Part shown: positions 10,000-18,753 of the stretch, piece by piece
Layout: every line of letters starts with the position of its first letter
How positions within the stretch are numbered: the stretch's first letter is position 1
Origin: Spirosoma sp. KCTC 42546
Lineage (GTDB): Bacteria > Bacteroidota > Bacteroidia > Cytophagales > Spirosomataceae
NCBI RefSeq assembly: GCF_006965485.1
Contig: NZ_CP041360.1
Location: 1,922,001 to 1,986,000 of the forward strand
DNA: 64,000 nt
Reading direction: 5' to 3'
Notes under the pieces: generated by a model
Told to the model about the DNA's origin: nothing
The model's input: the letters and a program-made list of their open reading frames with translations, nothing else
Database searches by the model: none
Made by a program: the position numbers and the translations under genes

Positions 10000-10253
10000 C
10001 GAGAAAAAGTACAAATACTGATCCACGTCGCCTTAGCGTTGTTGTCGTGTTTTAGCGCGTGTGATAGTTTCATAATTCTATTAATTTATTACTAATCAAT
10101 ACCTAAAAGAGAGGACCTATACTGGTTCTTCTCAACTATATAACAGATTTGTACGTGAGAATAGTTTAGTTTTATTAGTATAGTACGAATAGTGCTTCTG
10201 ATTTTTCATCGAAACGGTAAATTGTTCAAGCGATTCTTTAGGAAATAATATGG
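10000..10253. repeat. diverged noncoding repeat, copy A
   Basis: This stretch aligns end to end with 54144-54398 over almost equal length. Shared blocks include AGAAAAAGTACAA near the left end, then GATCCA and TTAGCGTT, and at the right end an AATTGT.CAAGC.ATTCTTTA.GAAATAATATGG block. The middle is far more diverged. The right-end block can fold: five base pairs here including one G-T(U) wobble, eight in copy B. It lies about 150 bp upstream of the first hybrid sensor promoter. Function unknown; a structured RNA, a transposon relic or a shared leader are all possible. Confidence 0.6.
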
Positions 10254-10265
10254 GTTTTGGCCCCC

Positions 10266-10392
10266 GATGGCGCCAGGCTCCAGCCTGGTGCCGACTATTC
10301 CCCGGCCTCTGGCCGAAATATGAAAAGCTATACAGATTACATCGGCCAGAGGCCGGGGAATAGATGACACCAGGCTGGAGCCTGGCGCCATC
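10266..10392. repeat. large GC-rich compound inverted repeat
   Basis: Outer arms 10266-10290 and 10368-10392 are perfect 25-bp reverse complements. Inner arms 10295-10316 and 10342-10363 add 22 more pairs, leaving a 25-nt AT-rich loop. The outer arm itself contains the self-complementary GGCGCCAGGCTCCAGCCTGG. The base composition (GC-rich) differs sharply from the AT-rich flanks, as expected of an inserted palindromic element. It ends ten bases before the sensor promoter. Confidence 0.9.
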
Positions 10393-10402
10393 AAACCTTG
10401 CT

Positions 10403-10433
10403 TTTGCATTCAATTTCTTATACATTATCTTTG
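10403..10433 (+). promoter_or_regulatory. Bacteroidota-type promoter of hybrid sensor gene
   Basis: TTTG at 10403-10406, a 19-bp spacer, then TATCTTTG at 10426-10433: an exact fit to the -33 TTTG / -7 TAnnTTTG consensus and spacing of the Bacteroidota primary sigma factor. Transcription would begin near 10440, which excludes the upstream ATG at 10398 and supports the ATG at 10467. Confidence 0.75.
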
Positions 10434-10466
10434 GTCAGTACCCAAACTTTGTCTCCAGCCTGCCTC

Positions 10467-13286
10467 ATGAATGATTTCCGCACTTGGCTAACAACCATTC
10501 GTTCAGTGATGGGGCGTATAGATGTAACTGAGAAATTGAAACGAATCTGCCTGTTCGCATTCCTAACGGGATTGCTGCTCGCCAGTTGTCAGACTGCACC
10601 TGAGAAAAAGACTTACCAGATTGGCTTTTCGCAACGTACCGGAACCGACACCTGGCGGAAAACCATGCTGGAGGATATGAATCGGGAGTTATCGTTTAGT
10701 CCCGAAATTGATTTTCTGGTAAAGGACGCGGGTGGGCAGAGTGATAAACAGGTTGAGCAAATTCAGGAATTAATCAATCAGCATGTCGATCTGCTCATTG
10801 TATCGCCGAACGCGGCCCGGCCCATTACACCCATCGTTGAGAAAGCATACCAGCAGGGCATTCCGGTTATTATTCTGGACCGACGGACCGACTCCGATCA
10901 ATACATGGCCTACGTGGGAGCCGACAATGTTGAGGTTGGCCGTACCGCCGGAGCCTACGCCAATACGCTCCTGAATGGGGTGGGTAATGTTATTGAAATC
11001 GGCGAGTCACCGGGCTCATCGGCCGATATTGATCGGCACCGTGGCTTTGTCGAAGCCATTAGCCGCCATCCGGGCATTCGGTTGGTGAAAAAGCTGGAAG
11101 GCGATTGGGATAAGCAATCGTTTGCCGGAGAACTCACCCAGTTACTGAAGTCCCAGCCTACGATTCAGCTTATTTTCGCCCAAAACGACCGAACAGCCTT
11201 AAAAGCGCATGCGATCTGTCAGCAATTGGGGCTTGAACAACGGGTGAAAATTATTGGGGTTGATGGGTTGCCCGGTAAAAATGAAGGCATTGATCTTGTA
11301 GAGCGGGGAATTTTGAAAGCTACGGTATTATACCCAACGGGCGGTAAGGAAGCCATTCGGACGGCGCTGGCTATCCTGCAAAAGCAACCCTTCAAACGCG
11401 AGAACCGCCTACCCACCACGCTCATCGATTCGTCGAATGTGCGAATTATGAAACTCCAGAACGATAAGGTAACGGAGCAACAGGCTGATATTGAGAAGCA
11501 AAGTCGGCGTATCGATGACTTGAATCAGACGTATACGTCGCAGAAAAACACCTTATACTTCACGCTGGGTAGCCTGATTGTTGCCATTTTACTCGGTGGT
11601 TGGGCCTTGTATCTGTTCCGAACGAAGCAGGGGGCTTATCAACTGCTCGAAAAGCAGAACGGAGAGATTCGTGAACAGAAAGATGAAATTGAACGGGTAT
11701 CGCAACAGGCTCGTTTGGCTACAGAAGAAAAACTGCGGTTCTACTCGTACATCTCTCATGAATTCAATACACCCCTGAGCCTGATCCTGACCCCGACTGA
11801 AGATTTGTTGAGCAAGAAGAACGTTAGTCAGCACGACCTTCGGAATAACTTGTCGCTGGTGCAGAAAAATGCCTACCGACTGTTACGACTGGTTGATCAG
11901 ATGCTTGACCTGCGGAAATCGGATGCCGGGAAACAGCGGTTACGAACAGCGGAGCAGGATATTGTTACGTTTGTGCGTGACATCGTTCTGGACTTCCGAC
12001 GGAAAGCTGAGAAGCAACGGATAGACTTACAACTACTCACGAATCTATCTACTCAACCGGTTTGGTTCGATGCCGAGAAGCTCGATAAGGTGTTGTTCAA
12101 TCTATTATCGAATGCGTTTAAGTACACGCCCAGAGGTGGACTGATTCATGTCCGGCTTGATCGGCTCGATAATCAGGTGCGTATTCAGGTGCAGGACAAC
12201 GGGCAGGGAATGGCACCTGACGAACAGGCTCACGCGTTTGATTTGTTTTATAGCGGTACCAAGTCGTTTAATCTGGCTAAAGGCGTGGGTCTGGCGCTGT
12301 CGATGGAGTTTATACAACTGCATCGGGGCGATATCAGTGTTCAATCGGTGCAGGACAAAGGAACCACCTTTACGATTCTGCTGCCTTTGGGTAATCAGCA
12401 TCTGGAAACGGAGGAAATGGTTGGCTCAACCAGTCGGAATCCCCTATTCCAGCACCAGTTTCTGGTAGAAGCAGACGAAGACGTGGAAGCTCAGAAACCC
12501 GTTTCATTACCTGCCAAACAGATGGGTACCCTGCTGATTGTTGAAGACAACGATGAGCTGCGAAACTTTCTGGTGAATCGCCTGGGAGCTGAATACGACG
12601 TCGTTGCCGAAAGTACTGGCGAAAAAGGATGGGAGCGGATACTGGAAATTATTCCTGACCTGATTATTAGTGATGTTATGTTGTCGGGTACGTCTGTCGA
12701 TGCGCTGGATGGTTTGGAATTAACGCAACGGATCAAAACCGATTTGCGAACGTCGCACATTCCGGTTGTACTGCTAACGGCCAACGCACAGATGGAAAAT
12801 CGAATTGAAGGCACCCGCGCCGGTGCCGATGTCTACCTGACCAAGCCATTCAATACGACTCATCTGCTGGAAACCCTCCGCACTACCCTGATCAATCGCC
12901 AAAAATGGCAACAGCGGTTTGCGTCCGATTTCTCGCCACAATCGGGGAATCGACAGGAGAAAAAATTCCTGAACGAACTCACTGCCCTCATTGAGCAGAA
13001 CCTAACCGATCCAGCTTTTGGGGTTGAAAAGTTAAGTCGGGAAATGGGCCTTTCGCGGGTGCAACTGTACCGGAAAGTGCAAGCCCTGATGGATATGAAC
13101 GTGATGGATTACCTGACTGAAATCCGGCTGAAACGCGCTAAATACTTCCTTCGGGAAACCAACAAACCAATGGCCGAAATTGCGATTGAAACCGGCTTTA
13201 ACTCAGCCGCTTACTTTACGACCTTCTTTAAACAACACACGAAGAAGACGCCGTCGGAGTATCGGAAATCACCGGTGGGGGCTTAG
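10467..13286 (+). CDS. hybrid two-component sensor/AraC regulator with sugar-binding-protein sensor domain
   Basis: One chain combines an N-terminal export signal ending in LLLASC (lipobox-like), a periplasmic type I binding-protein domain of the ribose/LacI kind (about residues 50-320), a coiled stretch, a membrane span (LYFTLGSLIVAILLGGWALY, about 360-385), a histidine kinase (H431 in SHEFNTPLSL) with ATPase domain, a receiver (phospho-acceptor D736) and a C-terminal AraC-type DNA-binding domain. This architecture matches B. thetaiotaomicron BT1754, which senses fructose; the ligand here is unproven. The receiver has SDVML followed by an inserted SGTSVDA before LDGLEL, where family members read DVMMPxMDG. 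Start chosen from the promoter; an open-frame ATG at 10398 lies upstream of it, and the ATG at 10509 is another option. Confidence 0.88.
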   Translation: MNDFRTWLTTIRSVMGRIDVTEKLKRICLFAFLTGLLLASCQTAPEKKTYQIGFSQRTGTDTWRKTMLEDMNRELSFSPEIDFLVKDAGGQSDKQVEQIQELINQHVDLLIVSPNAARPITPIVEKAYQQGIPVIILDRRTDSDQYMAYVGADNVEVGRTAGAYANTLLNGVGNVIEIGESPGSSADIDRHRGFVEAISRHPGIRLVKKLEGDWDKQSFAGELTQLLKSQPTIQLIFAQNDRTALKAHAICQQLGLEQRVKIIGVDGLPGKNEGIDLVERGILKATVLYPTGGKEAIRTALAILQKQPFKRENRLPTTLIDSSNVRIMKLQNDKVTEQQADIEKQSRRIDDLNQTYTSQKNTLYFTLGSLIVAILLGGWALYLFRTKQGAYQLLEKQNGEIREQKDEIERVSQQARLATEEKLRFYSYISHEFNTPLSLILTPTEDLLSKKNVSQHDLRNNLSLVQKNAYRLLRLVDQMLDLRKSDAGKQRLRTAEQDIVTFVRDIVLDFRRKAEKQRIDLQLLTNLSTQPVWFDAEKLDKVLFNLLSNAFKYTPRGGLIHVRLDRLDNQVRIQVQDNGQGMAPDEQAHAFDLFYSGTKSFNLAKGVGLALSMEFIQLHRGDISVQSVQDKGTTFTILLPLGNQHLETEEMVGSTSRNPLFQHQFLVEADEDVEAQKPVSLPAKQMGTLLIVEDNDELRNFLVNRLGAEYDVVAESTGEKGWERILEIIPDLIISDVMLSGTSVDALDGLELTQRIKTDLRTSHIPVVLLTANAQMENRIEGTRAGADVYLTKPFNTTHLLETLRTTLINRQKWQQRFASDFSPQSGNRQEKKFLNELTALIEQNLTDPAFGVEKLSREMGLSRVQLYRKVQALMDMNVMDYLTEIRLKRAKYFLRETNKPMAEIAIETGFNSAAYFTTFFKQHTKKTPSEYRKSPVGA

Positions 13287-13334
13287 GGGTTGGTTATTTA
13301 AGCTGTTTGAACGTTTCGTTTTCAGTGTATTTTT

Positions 13335-13433
13335 TGTCATTCCGACTTTAGCGGGGCGGGGGCGGCTCGTGCCGAGAAATCTCAACGTTTCTCATTAATC
13401 AAGCCTGAGATTCCCCCTGGCGTCGGAATGACA
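13335..13433. repeat. TGTCATTCCGAC-type inverted repeat between convergent genes
   Basis: TGTCATTCCGAC (13335-13346) is mirrored by GTCGGAATGACA (13422-13433), with GAAATCTCA / TGAGATTCC-like inner sequence. Elements beginning TGTCATTCCGAC and containing a GGAATCT-like core are, in my recollection, widespread intergenic repeats in Bacteroidota. It separates the convergent sensor and hydrolase genes and could terminate both. Confidence 0.75.
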
Positions 13434-13459
13434 GAAAACGAAGCCGCTTCAGTAATTCG

Positions 13460-15508
13460 CTACTTCAATATCATACTAGCTTCTGCACTTTTGATGATTT
13501 CCTGTGCATCGTCAGGCAGCAGCAAGCGTTGTTTAACCAGGTCGTTAACTGATTTCGTAACAGCCTTAACGTAGCTCATATGCGTATGGTAGCGTTCTTC
13601 TAGCGATAGGCGGGGGTCGTTGGCTGCTATGCGCTCAGCTTTGCTTGCTTTAAAGGGGATGTATTGCCCCGCTCCTTCGCAGCCCTCATTTTCGCCAAAA
13701 CCGGCACTACGCAGAGCCCAGCCCGTGGTGGTAGCTGTAGGAACAGCAACGGAGGGTAAACGAATACCCGCCACTTCATTTCCATCTGGATCAACCCTGG
13801 AAACGAAACTCACGTAGGTTGGCCGGTTGGTTAGGGTGGGTGGGTAATTCGTCAGAATTCCCTGAGCATATGATGGCCCAAAATCGAGCTGGTAGCGCGT
13901 TGTGATTAAGCCTGTATACGTCACGCCAGGGATAGTAGGCCAACCGAGTTTGGCTTGTGGAACGATGCCCGTTTGCGAGCCGGGTTGAGGAATAGCGATT
14001 ACGGCAGTGCCGTTTGCCTTTCGGGGTACGGCACTTTGGGGCGGTTCGATGCCTTTAGTGACCCAGTCGTCGAGGGCGATAAATAGCGCACGCAGGAGCG
14101 GATCTGCATTGGTTGGGTTCTGTAGCTGCTGACATAGTCCGCGTGAGGATGCGTTTCCCGTACCATGCTGGGCACCCGATACGAGGAAGAAGCGGACATT
14201 TTCGGGATCAGGCAGGTCATTTCCTTTTGTGTCTGTATGCAGGAGGGAAGCCGCTTTTACCCAGTACTCATTTGCCGAATTGACCTCGAATACCTTGGGG
14301 CATGTGTTACTAGCCAAACAGGTAGCGATTCGACCGGCTGTTTTCCCCGTAAGTGGATCGGATATAACAGGATACGCAAAAGGGAAACTGGACTCCGGGT
14401 ATAAATGATTTTGTCGGTTTCGTTCAGTCCGGGAAGGTTGCGCAAACCGAACGTTCAGGCCAATACCACTACCACCACCCAGCCAGTTTTCGATACCATC
14501 GAGAACACGTCGGCCTTTCTCATCGGCATTGAAGCCCAACGTTTGAAAATCATTCAGGTAGCGAGCCGGTTGCGAGACAGCAAAGGAGAACGTATACTTA
14601 ATATCGTTCGCTAATGGATTCGGATTTCCAAAATCATCGGCGTTGGCATAGCGCAAGAACGAAACAAAATCCCGTGTAGCGGCCAAGCCAATCCCGGCAA
14701 CCATCGGATCACGCGCCGTGTAGCTGAACTCATAAATGGCACTCTGCTTAAACGGTGTTCCGGCAGGGAGCAACCGAATCGTTCGCTCATTCACATATTC
14801 CCAGCCTTCTGCCGGTATAATCGTTGGGGAGTTCTGTAAGTGATCGCGTACCGTAAGTGTTGCCTGAGCTTTAGTCAAGGTTGCGGCAGGATAGGCGAGG
14901 GAATGATTCACCGACGTCGCATTGTCGTACACAATGTATTCGTAAGAAGGCCCCGTAACGGGCGATCCATCAGCGTTTTTGGCTATCGGTAGGTTGATAG
15001 TCAGGTTGTTATTTGTCGGAGCAGCCGATGGGTCCCAGCCATTCCAGGCAATTGTGTAGCCCAGATTCATCAGGAACGCATCACCTGCATGTGCGGCTGT
15101 GGTTGGGTCATTGCCACCACTACTTTTGTTAAAGCCACCGAAGAGTTTGCCGCCCCGGTTATTGACTTCCAGAACGAGTTTATGATTACCGTTACTGAGG
15201 TTAATGGGTTTGAGAATGTAAATATCCATGGCGTACTCCACCATGCCTTTTGCGTTGCGGGGAGCCAGCCGGATATCGGTAATAAGTGCGTTTTGTGGAT
15301 TGGTTGGATCTAGTTCGCCATAGGCTTTTCCCCGGAGTTTTTCGTAAGCGCCCACTTTCCCGAATACGTTCCCCTCAAACGTTGGCGATTGTCTGCTGGT
15401 GATCTCAATGCGAATAATACGTGCCTGAGCCATTGAACTCGAAATCAGCGTGATGGCAAGTAGGCATACCGATCGATATAGGCGTAGAACAGAAGTGGGT
15501 CTATTCAT
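13460..15508 (-). CDS. secreted alpha/beta hydrolase-domain protein (Abhydrolase_10 type)
   Basis: A 682-residue protein with an N-terminal signal peptide (about residues 1-28, ending ...SMAQA). The text after the signal, RIIRIEITSRQSPTFEGNVF..VGAYEKLRGKAYGELDP, is the hallmark opening of the 'alpha/beta hydrolase domain' family (Abhydrolase_10), whose members are exported and mostly uncharacterised. I could not identify the catalytic triad with confidence; HGTGNASSRG near residue 440 and the Gly-rich region around FNKSSGG are possible parts. Minus strand, convergent with the sensor gene; a coordinate role with that sensor is speculative. Confidence 0.75.
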   Translation of the reverse strand: MNRPTSVLRLYRSVCLLAITLISSSMAQARIIRIEITSRQSPTFEGNVFGKVGAYEKLRGKAYGELDPTNPQNALITDIRLAPRNAKGMVEYAMDIYILKPINLSNGNHKLVLEVNNRGGKLFGGFNKSSGGNDPTTAAHAGDAFLMNLGYTIAWNGWDPSAAPTNNNLTINLPIAKNADGSPVTGPSYEYIVYDNATSVNHSLAYPAATLTKAQATLTVRDHLQNSPTIIPAEGWEYVNERTIRLLPAGTPFKQSAIYEFSYTARDPMVAGIGLAATRDFVSFLRYANADDFGNPNPLANDIKYTFSFAVSQPARYLNDFQTLGFNADEKGRRVLDGIENWLGGGSGIGLNVRFAQPSRTERNRQNHLYPESSFPFAYPVISDPLTGKTAGRIATCLASNTCPKVFEVNSANEYWVKAASLLHTDTKGNDLPDPENVRFFLVSGAQHGTGNASSRGLCQQLQNPTNADPLLRALFIALDDWVTKGIEPPQSAVPRKANGTAVIAIPQPGSQTGIVPQAKLGWPTIPGVTYTGLITTRYQLDFGPSYAQGILTNYPPTLTNRPTYVSFVSRVDPDGNEVAGIRLPSVAVPTATTTGWALRSAGFGENEGCEGAGQYIPFKASKAERIAANDPRLSLEERYHTHMSYVKAVTKSVNDLVKQRLLLPDDAQEIIKSAEASMILK

Positions 15509-15556
15509 GAGGAAGGTTTCGTTTCGGTAAAAAAACGTTTTGTTGCTTGAGCTACT

Positions 15557-15643
15557 CTGTTCTCACTCGGCAAAGCCAAGCGAGAACAGAAAAATTATTG
15601 TCCACAGAGAACACAGAGTTATCTCTGTGCCTCTGTGGACAAT
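15557..15643 (-). terminator. two consecutive hairpins after fabF
   Basis: Stem one: TCTGTTCTC (15557-15565) with GAGAACAGA (15582-15590). Stem two: ATTGTCCACAGAG (15597-15609) with CTCTGTGGACAAT (15631-15643), with inner ACACAGAG/CTCTGTG pairing. The second belongs to the CACAGAG family also seen at 49071-49164 and 57028-57122. Placed just past the fabF stop, they probably end its transcript. Confidence 0.65.
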
Positions 15644-15694
15644 ATGGCGGCTACAGTGCCTGGTACCTAGGCGATACTTGACGATAGTACTACC

Positions 15695-16939
15695 TTACAC
15701 CTTTTGAAAAATAACCGTGCCATTATGCCCCCCAAAACCAAACGTATTGCTCATCGTTGTTCGGACCTGTGAAGAAATAGTTTCCTGCAACACAATTGAT
15801 AGATTCGAAGGAATGGCAGGGTCCAGTTTGGTCGTGTTGATCGTAGGTGGAATGACATTGTCGCGCATGGAGAGCAAACAAATAATTGCTTCAATAGCGC
15901 CAGCCGCTCCCAGTAAATGGCCCGTTATAGACTTGGTTGCACTGATCTTTAGCTTTGTTTTTTCGGTCCCGGTTAGTTTCGCTACCGCATTTATTTCAGA
16001 TAAGTCGCCTACGGGTGTAGACGTAGCGTGGGTATTCAGGTAGTCGACATCAGCAATGGTCAGACCGGCTTCGTCCAGTGCGAGTTGCATGGCTTTGGCG
16101 GCTCCTAAGCCTTCTGGATGGGTGGCTGTCATGTGATAGGCATCAGCCGTCATGGCTGCACCCGTGATTTCTCCGTAAATGGTGGCACCCCGTTTAACGG
16201 CGTGTTCGTATTCTTCCAGTACCAGTGCCCCGGCACCTTCGGCCATTACAAACCCATCCCGACTGACATCAAAAGGGCGCGAAGCCGTAGTTGGATCATC
16301 ATTCCGGGTCGACATGGCTTTTAGCGCGCTGAATCCACCAAACGAAGCGGGGGTGATTGGGGCTTCGGAGCCACCGGTTATAATTATTTTAGCTTTGCCC
16401 AATCGGATGTACGTAAACGCATCCATGATCGCCGTATTTGAGGTAGCACAGGCCGACACCGTCGTGTAATTAATGCCCATGTAGCCATTCCGGATCGAAA
16501 TCATACCCGAGGCCATATTGACAATGAGCTTTGGTACAAAGAACGGACTAAACCGGGGTTGGCCATTTCCCTGTACATATTCGGTTACCTGCTGCTCAAA
16601 CGTTTCCATACCGCCCTGGCCTGATCCCCAAATGACGCCCACATCGAACGGGTCCATTTTGGTAAAGTCAAAGCCCGAATCCCTGATGGCCTGATCGGAG
16701 GCAATCAAGGCGTACTGCGTAAAGGGATCAGTTCGCTTGATGTCGGCGTGGCTTAAATAGGTAGAAGCGTTGTAATTTTTAAGTTCGGCTGCGAAGTGGG
16801 TCCGAAATAAAGACGCATCGAAGTGCGTGATGGGCGCGGTTCCACTTCGACCCGCTACTACGTTCTCCCAAAATGTCGGAATGTCGTGGCCCACGGGAGT
16901 CAATGCGCCTATACCTGTAATAACAACTCGGTGTAACAT
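15695..16939 (-). CDS. fabF: beta-ketoacyl-ACP synthase II
   Basis: Condensing enzyme that extends acyl-ACP with malonyl-ACP in fatty acid synthesis. The Cys-His-His triad is complete: C164 in TVSACATS, H304 in NTHATSTPVGD and H341 in SITGHLLGAAGA. Length (414) and the GFGGHNGT C terminus are normal for FabF. The usual acpP partner is absent, so this is probably a second, unlinked FabF. It is divergent from a TetR gene with a shared 119-bp intergenic region; that region holds an ACTGAGT/ACTCAGT inverted repeat (16961-16983) and a TetR-type operator, so co-regulation is possible. Confidence 0.92.
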   Translation of the reverse strand: MLHRVVITGIGALTPVGHDIPTFWENVVAGRSGTAPITHFDASLFRTHFAAELKNYNASTYLSHADIKRTDPFTQYALIASDQAIRDSGFDFTKMDPFDVGVIWGSGQGGMETFEQQVTEYVQGNGQPRFSPFFVPKLIVNMASGMISIRNGYMGINYTTVSACATSNTAIMDAFTYIRLGKAKIIITGGSEAPITPASFGGFSALKAMSTRNDDPTTASRPFDVSRDGFVMAEGAGALVLEEYEHAVKRGATIYGEITGAAMTADAYHMTATHPEGLGAAKAMQLALDEAGLTIADVDYLNTHATSTPVGDLSEINAVAKLTGTEKTKLKISATKSITGHLLGAAGAIEAIICLLSMRDNVIPPTINTTKLDPAIPSNLSIVLQETISSQVRTTMSNTFGFGGHNGTVIFQKV

Positions 16940-17035
16940 GATCGTTGATTCTATGTATGAACTGAGTCAATTAGGAACTCAGTAATCAGTTTGATGGTCC
17001 TTGTGAAAAAATGCAGGCAAAGGTACTAAATAAAA

Positions 17036-17049
17036 ATACCTTTTGGTAT
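17036..17049. promoter_or_regulatory. candidate TetR operator, site 1
   Basis: ATACC-TTTT-GGTAT, a 14-bp inverted repeat ten bases before the TetR start codon and overlapping a TATATTTG match to the Bacteroidota -7 element (17047-17054). The same half-sites with the same four-base spacer recur at 17680-17693. Position over the promoter fits autorepression. Confidence 0.65.
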
Positions 17050-17058
17050 ATTTGTCAT

Positions 17059-17661
17059 ATGGAAAACAATTTGTCTAAAGCAGAGCGAACCCGGCAGTTC
17101 ATTATCGAATCAACGGCGGGTATATTCAATACAAAAGGGTATGCTGGAACGTCGTTATCTGACTTGACAGAAGCTACTGGTTTGACCAAGGGGAGTATTT
17201 ACGGGAATTTTGGCAGTAAAGAAGAAGTAGCCCTGGCTTGTTTTGATTATAACCTCTCCAAAATTAACCGGGCAGTTCAACAACGGCTCGATCAGGAGAC
17301 TTCGTTCCATAAAAAGCTGCTCGTATATACACAGGTCTATCATAGTTTTAATGGAATCTCCTTTCCTGAAGGAGGTTGCCCTATTTTAAATACAGCTGTT
17401 GATGCCGACGATACCAATAATCTATTGAAAGATAAAGCCGCCAAGGCGATTCTGGCCTGGAAGAAACGGCTGATTGATTTACTACGCGGAGGCATAGCTG
17501 CTGGAGAGTTTAAGGCAGACGTTTCGCCTGAGCAAACCGCTTTATCGATGATCGCATTGATTGAAGGAGGGATTATGATTGCCAAAGTAACGAACGACCC
17601 GACCAGCTTAGTCAAAATCCTTAAAACTGTAGAACTGTTGATCACTCAATTAAAAACATAA
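17059..17661 (+). CDS. TetR/AcrR family transcriptional regulator
   Basis: A 200-residue one-component regulator. The helix-turn-helix lies in the N-terminal 50 residues: RQFIIESTAGIFNTKGYAGT, then LSDLTEATGLTKGSIYGNFGSKEEV. The C-terminal ligand-binding half is all-helical, with PEGGCPILNTAVDAD, typical of the YcdC/AcrR-like TetR_C subgroup. An open frame extends to 17011, but its first 16 residues would be translated operator and promoter sequence, so the ATG at 17059 is preferred. Two identical half-site palindromes flank the gene, the second before the dehydrogenase at 17780, suggesting it represses itself and that neighbour. Confidence 0.88.
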   Translation: MENNLSKAERTRQFIIESTAGIFNTKGYAGTSLSDLTEATGLTKGSIYGNFGSKEEVALACFDYNLSKINRAVQQRLDQETSFHKKLLVYTQVYHSFNGISFPEGGCPILNTAVDADDTNNLLKDKAAKAILAWKKRLIDLLRGGIAAGEFKADVSPEQTALSMIALIEGGIMIAKVTNDPTSLVKILKTVELLITQLKT

Positions 17662-17679
17662 AATTTTTTGAACTAAAAT

Positions 17680-17693
17680 ATACCGATTGGTAT
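17680..17693. promoter_or_regulatory. candidate TetR operator, site 2
   Basis: ATACC-GATT-GGTAT, the same half-sites and spacing as site 1, lying 87 bp upstream of the short-chain dehydrogenase gene. Outside the palindrome the flanks are A/T runs. Together the sites give a consensus ATACC-N4-GGTAT. Confidence 0.65.
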
Positions 17694-17779
17694 TTTATGG
17701 TCAATCGACTCGCAGCAGATATACATGAAACCAACTTGCTGGCCTGTTATCAACTTCTTATATAGTACAGTCAATACAA

Positions 17780-18517
17780 ATGAAAACGACTCAGAATACG
17801 ATCCTAATTACCGGTGGAAGTGCCGGCATCGGCTTTGAATTAGCCAGACAATTCGATCAGAAAGGCAATCACGTTATCATTACGGGTAGGAGCGAAGAGC
17901 GTTTGCAAAAAGCGGCTGCTCAACTGAAGAACGTAACAGCTATCGCCTTCGACGTCACCAATGAGGCAGACGTGAACCGGTTGGTGGATCGTTTGCAAAC
18001 TGACTTCCCAAAGCTGAACATTCTGATCAATAATGCCGGAAATGCCTTTTATTATAAGCTAGAGGCTGAGGCTAATGCCTTTGAAAAAGCGGGCGAAGAA
18101 ATGCTCACCAATTACCTCTCGGTAATCCGGCTTACCGAAAAACTGGTGCCTTTGTTAAGCAAGCAGGAAGAATCGGCGATTGTCAATGTATCCTCTATCG
18201 TAGCCTTCGCACCCAATCACAAGTTACCTACCTATGCAGCCAGCAAAGCGGCTCTACATTCGTATACGCAATCGTTGCGGATTACACTGGAACGAAGCTC
18301 AACAACCAAAGTTTTTGAACTGATGCCTCCGCTGGTCAATACCGATTTCTCACAGGCAATAGGTGGCGAAAATGGAATTGCTCCCTCAGTGGTTGCCGAT
18401 GATTTACTTAGTGCACTGGAAAATGACAACTATGAAATTCACGTGGGCAATACGGCCCAGATCTATGCTTTGTCACTCTCATCGCCAGCGGGTGCTTTAG
18501 CTGTCATGAATGCCTGA
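17780..18517 (+). CDS. short-chain dehydrogenase/reductase, probable TetR target
   Basis: Classical SDR of 245 residues. Cofactor motif TGGSAGIG (11-18), NNAG (84-87), catalytic Ser138/139, Y152 and K156 (YAASK). The overall pattern (ILITGGSAGIGFELARQF, then VSSIVAFAPNHKLPTYAASK) resembles the DltE-like subgroup of NAD(P)H oxidoreductases. Substrate unknown. A TetR operator-like palindrome lies upstream and the regulator gene directly precedes it, so the enzyme probably responds to a small molecule sensed by that regulator. A strong hairpin follows the stop. Confidence 0.88.
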   Translation: MKTTQNTILITGGSAGIGFELARQFDQKGNHVIITGRSEERLQKAAAQLKNVTAIAFDVTNEADVNRLVDRLQTDFPKLNILINNAGNAFYYKLEAEANAFEKAGEEMLTNYLSVIRLTEKLVPLLSKQEESAIVNVSSIVAFAPNHKLPTYAASKAALHSYTQSLRITLERSSTTKVFELMPPLVNTDFSQAIGGENGIAPSVVADDLLSALENDNYEIHVGNTAQIYALSLSSPAGALAVMNA

Positions 18518-18546
18518 TAAACAGTGAATTTCTGTTGAGAAGATCC

Positions 18547-18615
18547 GTATTTCCTGAAAAAATAATACCGTAACCGCTAACAAAGCCGTTGCGGTATTAT
18601 TTTTTCAGGAAATAC
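18547..18615 (+). terminator. hairpin terminator after dehydrogenase
   Basis: Perfect 24-bp arms at 18547-18570 and 18592-18615 around a 21-nt loop; the descending arm contains ATTATTTTTT. Read in the plus direction this is a strong terminator candidate. Confidence 0.8.
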
Positions 18616-18641
18616 TAGTACATATTTTGGATTGATTTATT

Positions 18642-18680
18642 ACTATAAATTTATAGTTACTTAGGGGGGCATTATTTTTG
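18642..18680 (+). promoter_or_regulatory. palindrome and -7 element before second hybrid sensor
   Basis: ACTATAAATTTATAGT (18642-18657) is a perfect 16-bp palindrome. TATTTTTG at 18673-18680 fits the TAnnTTTG -7 element, and the position 19 bp upstream reads TTTA, one base from the TTTG -33 consensus, within the palindrome. A regulator bound to the palindrome would therefore cover the -33 region. Confidence 0.5.
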
Positions 18681-18753
18681 GTATCATCTGGGTATTTTTT
18701 CACCTTGCACTGTTTTAGGAGCATTTCCTAGTATACCCACCGAAGAAAAATAA

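Noticed and set aside
10132..10425. Minus-strand frames over the GC-rich palindrome
   Set aside because: Translated inverted repeat.
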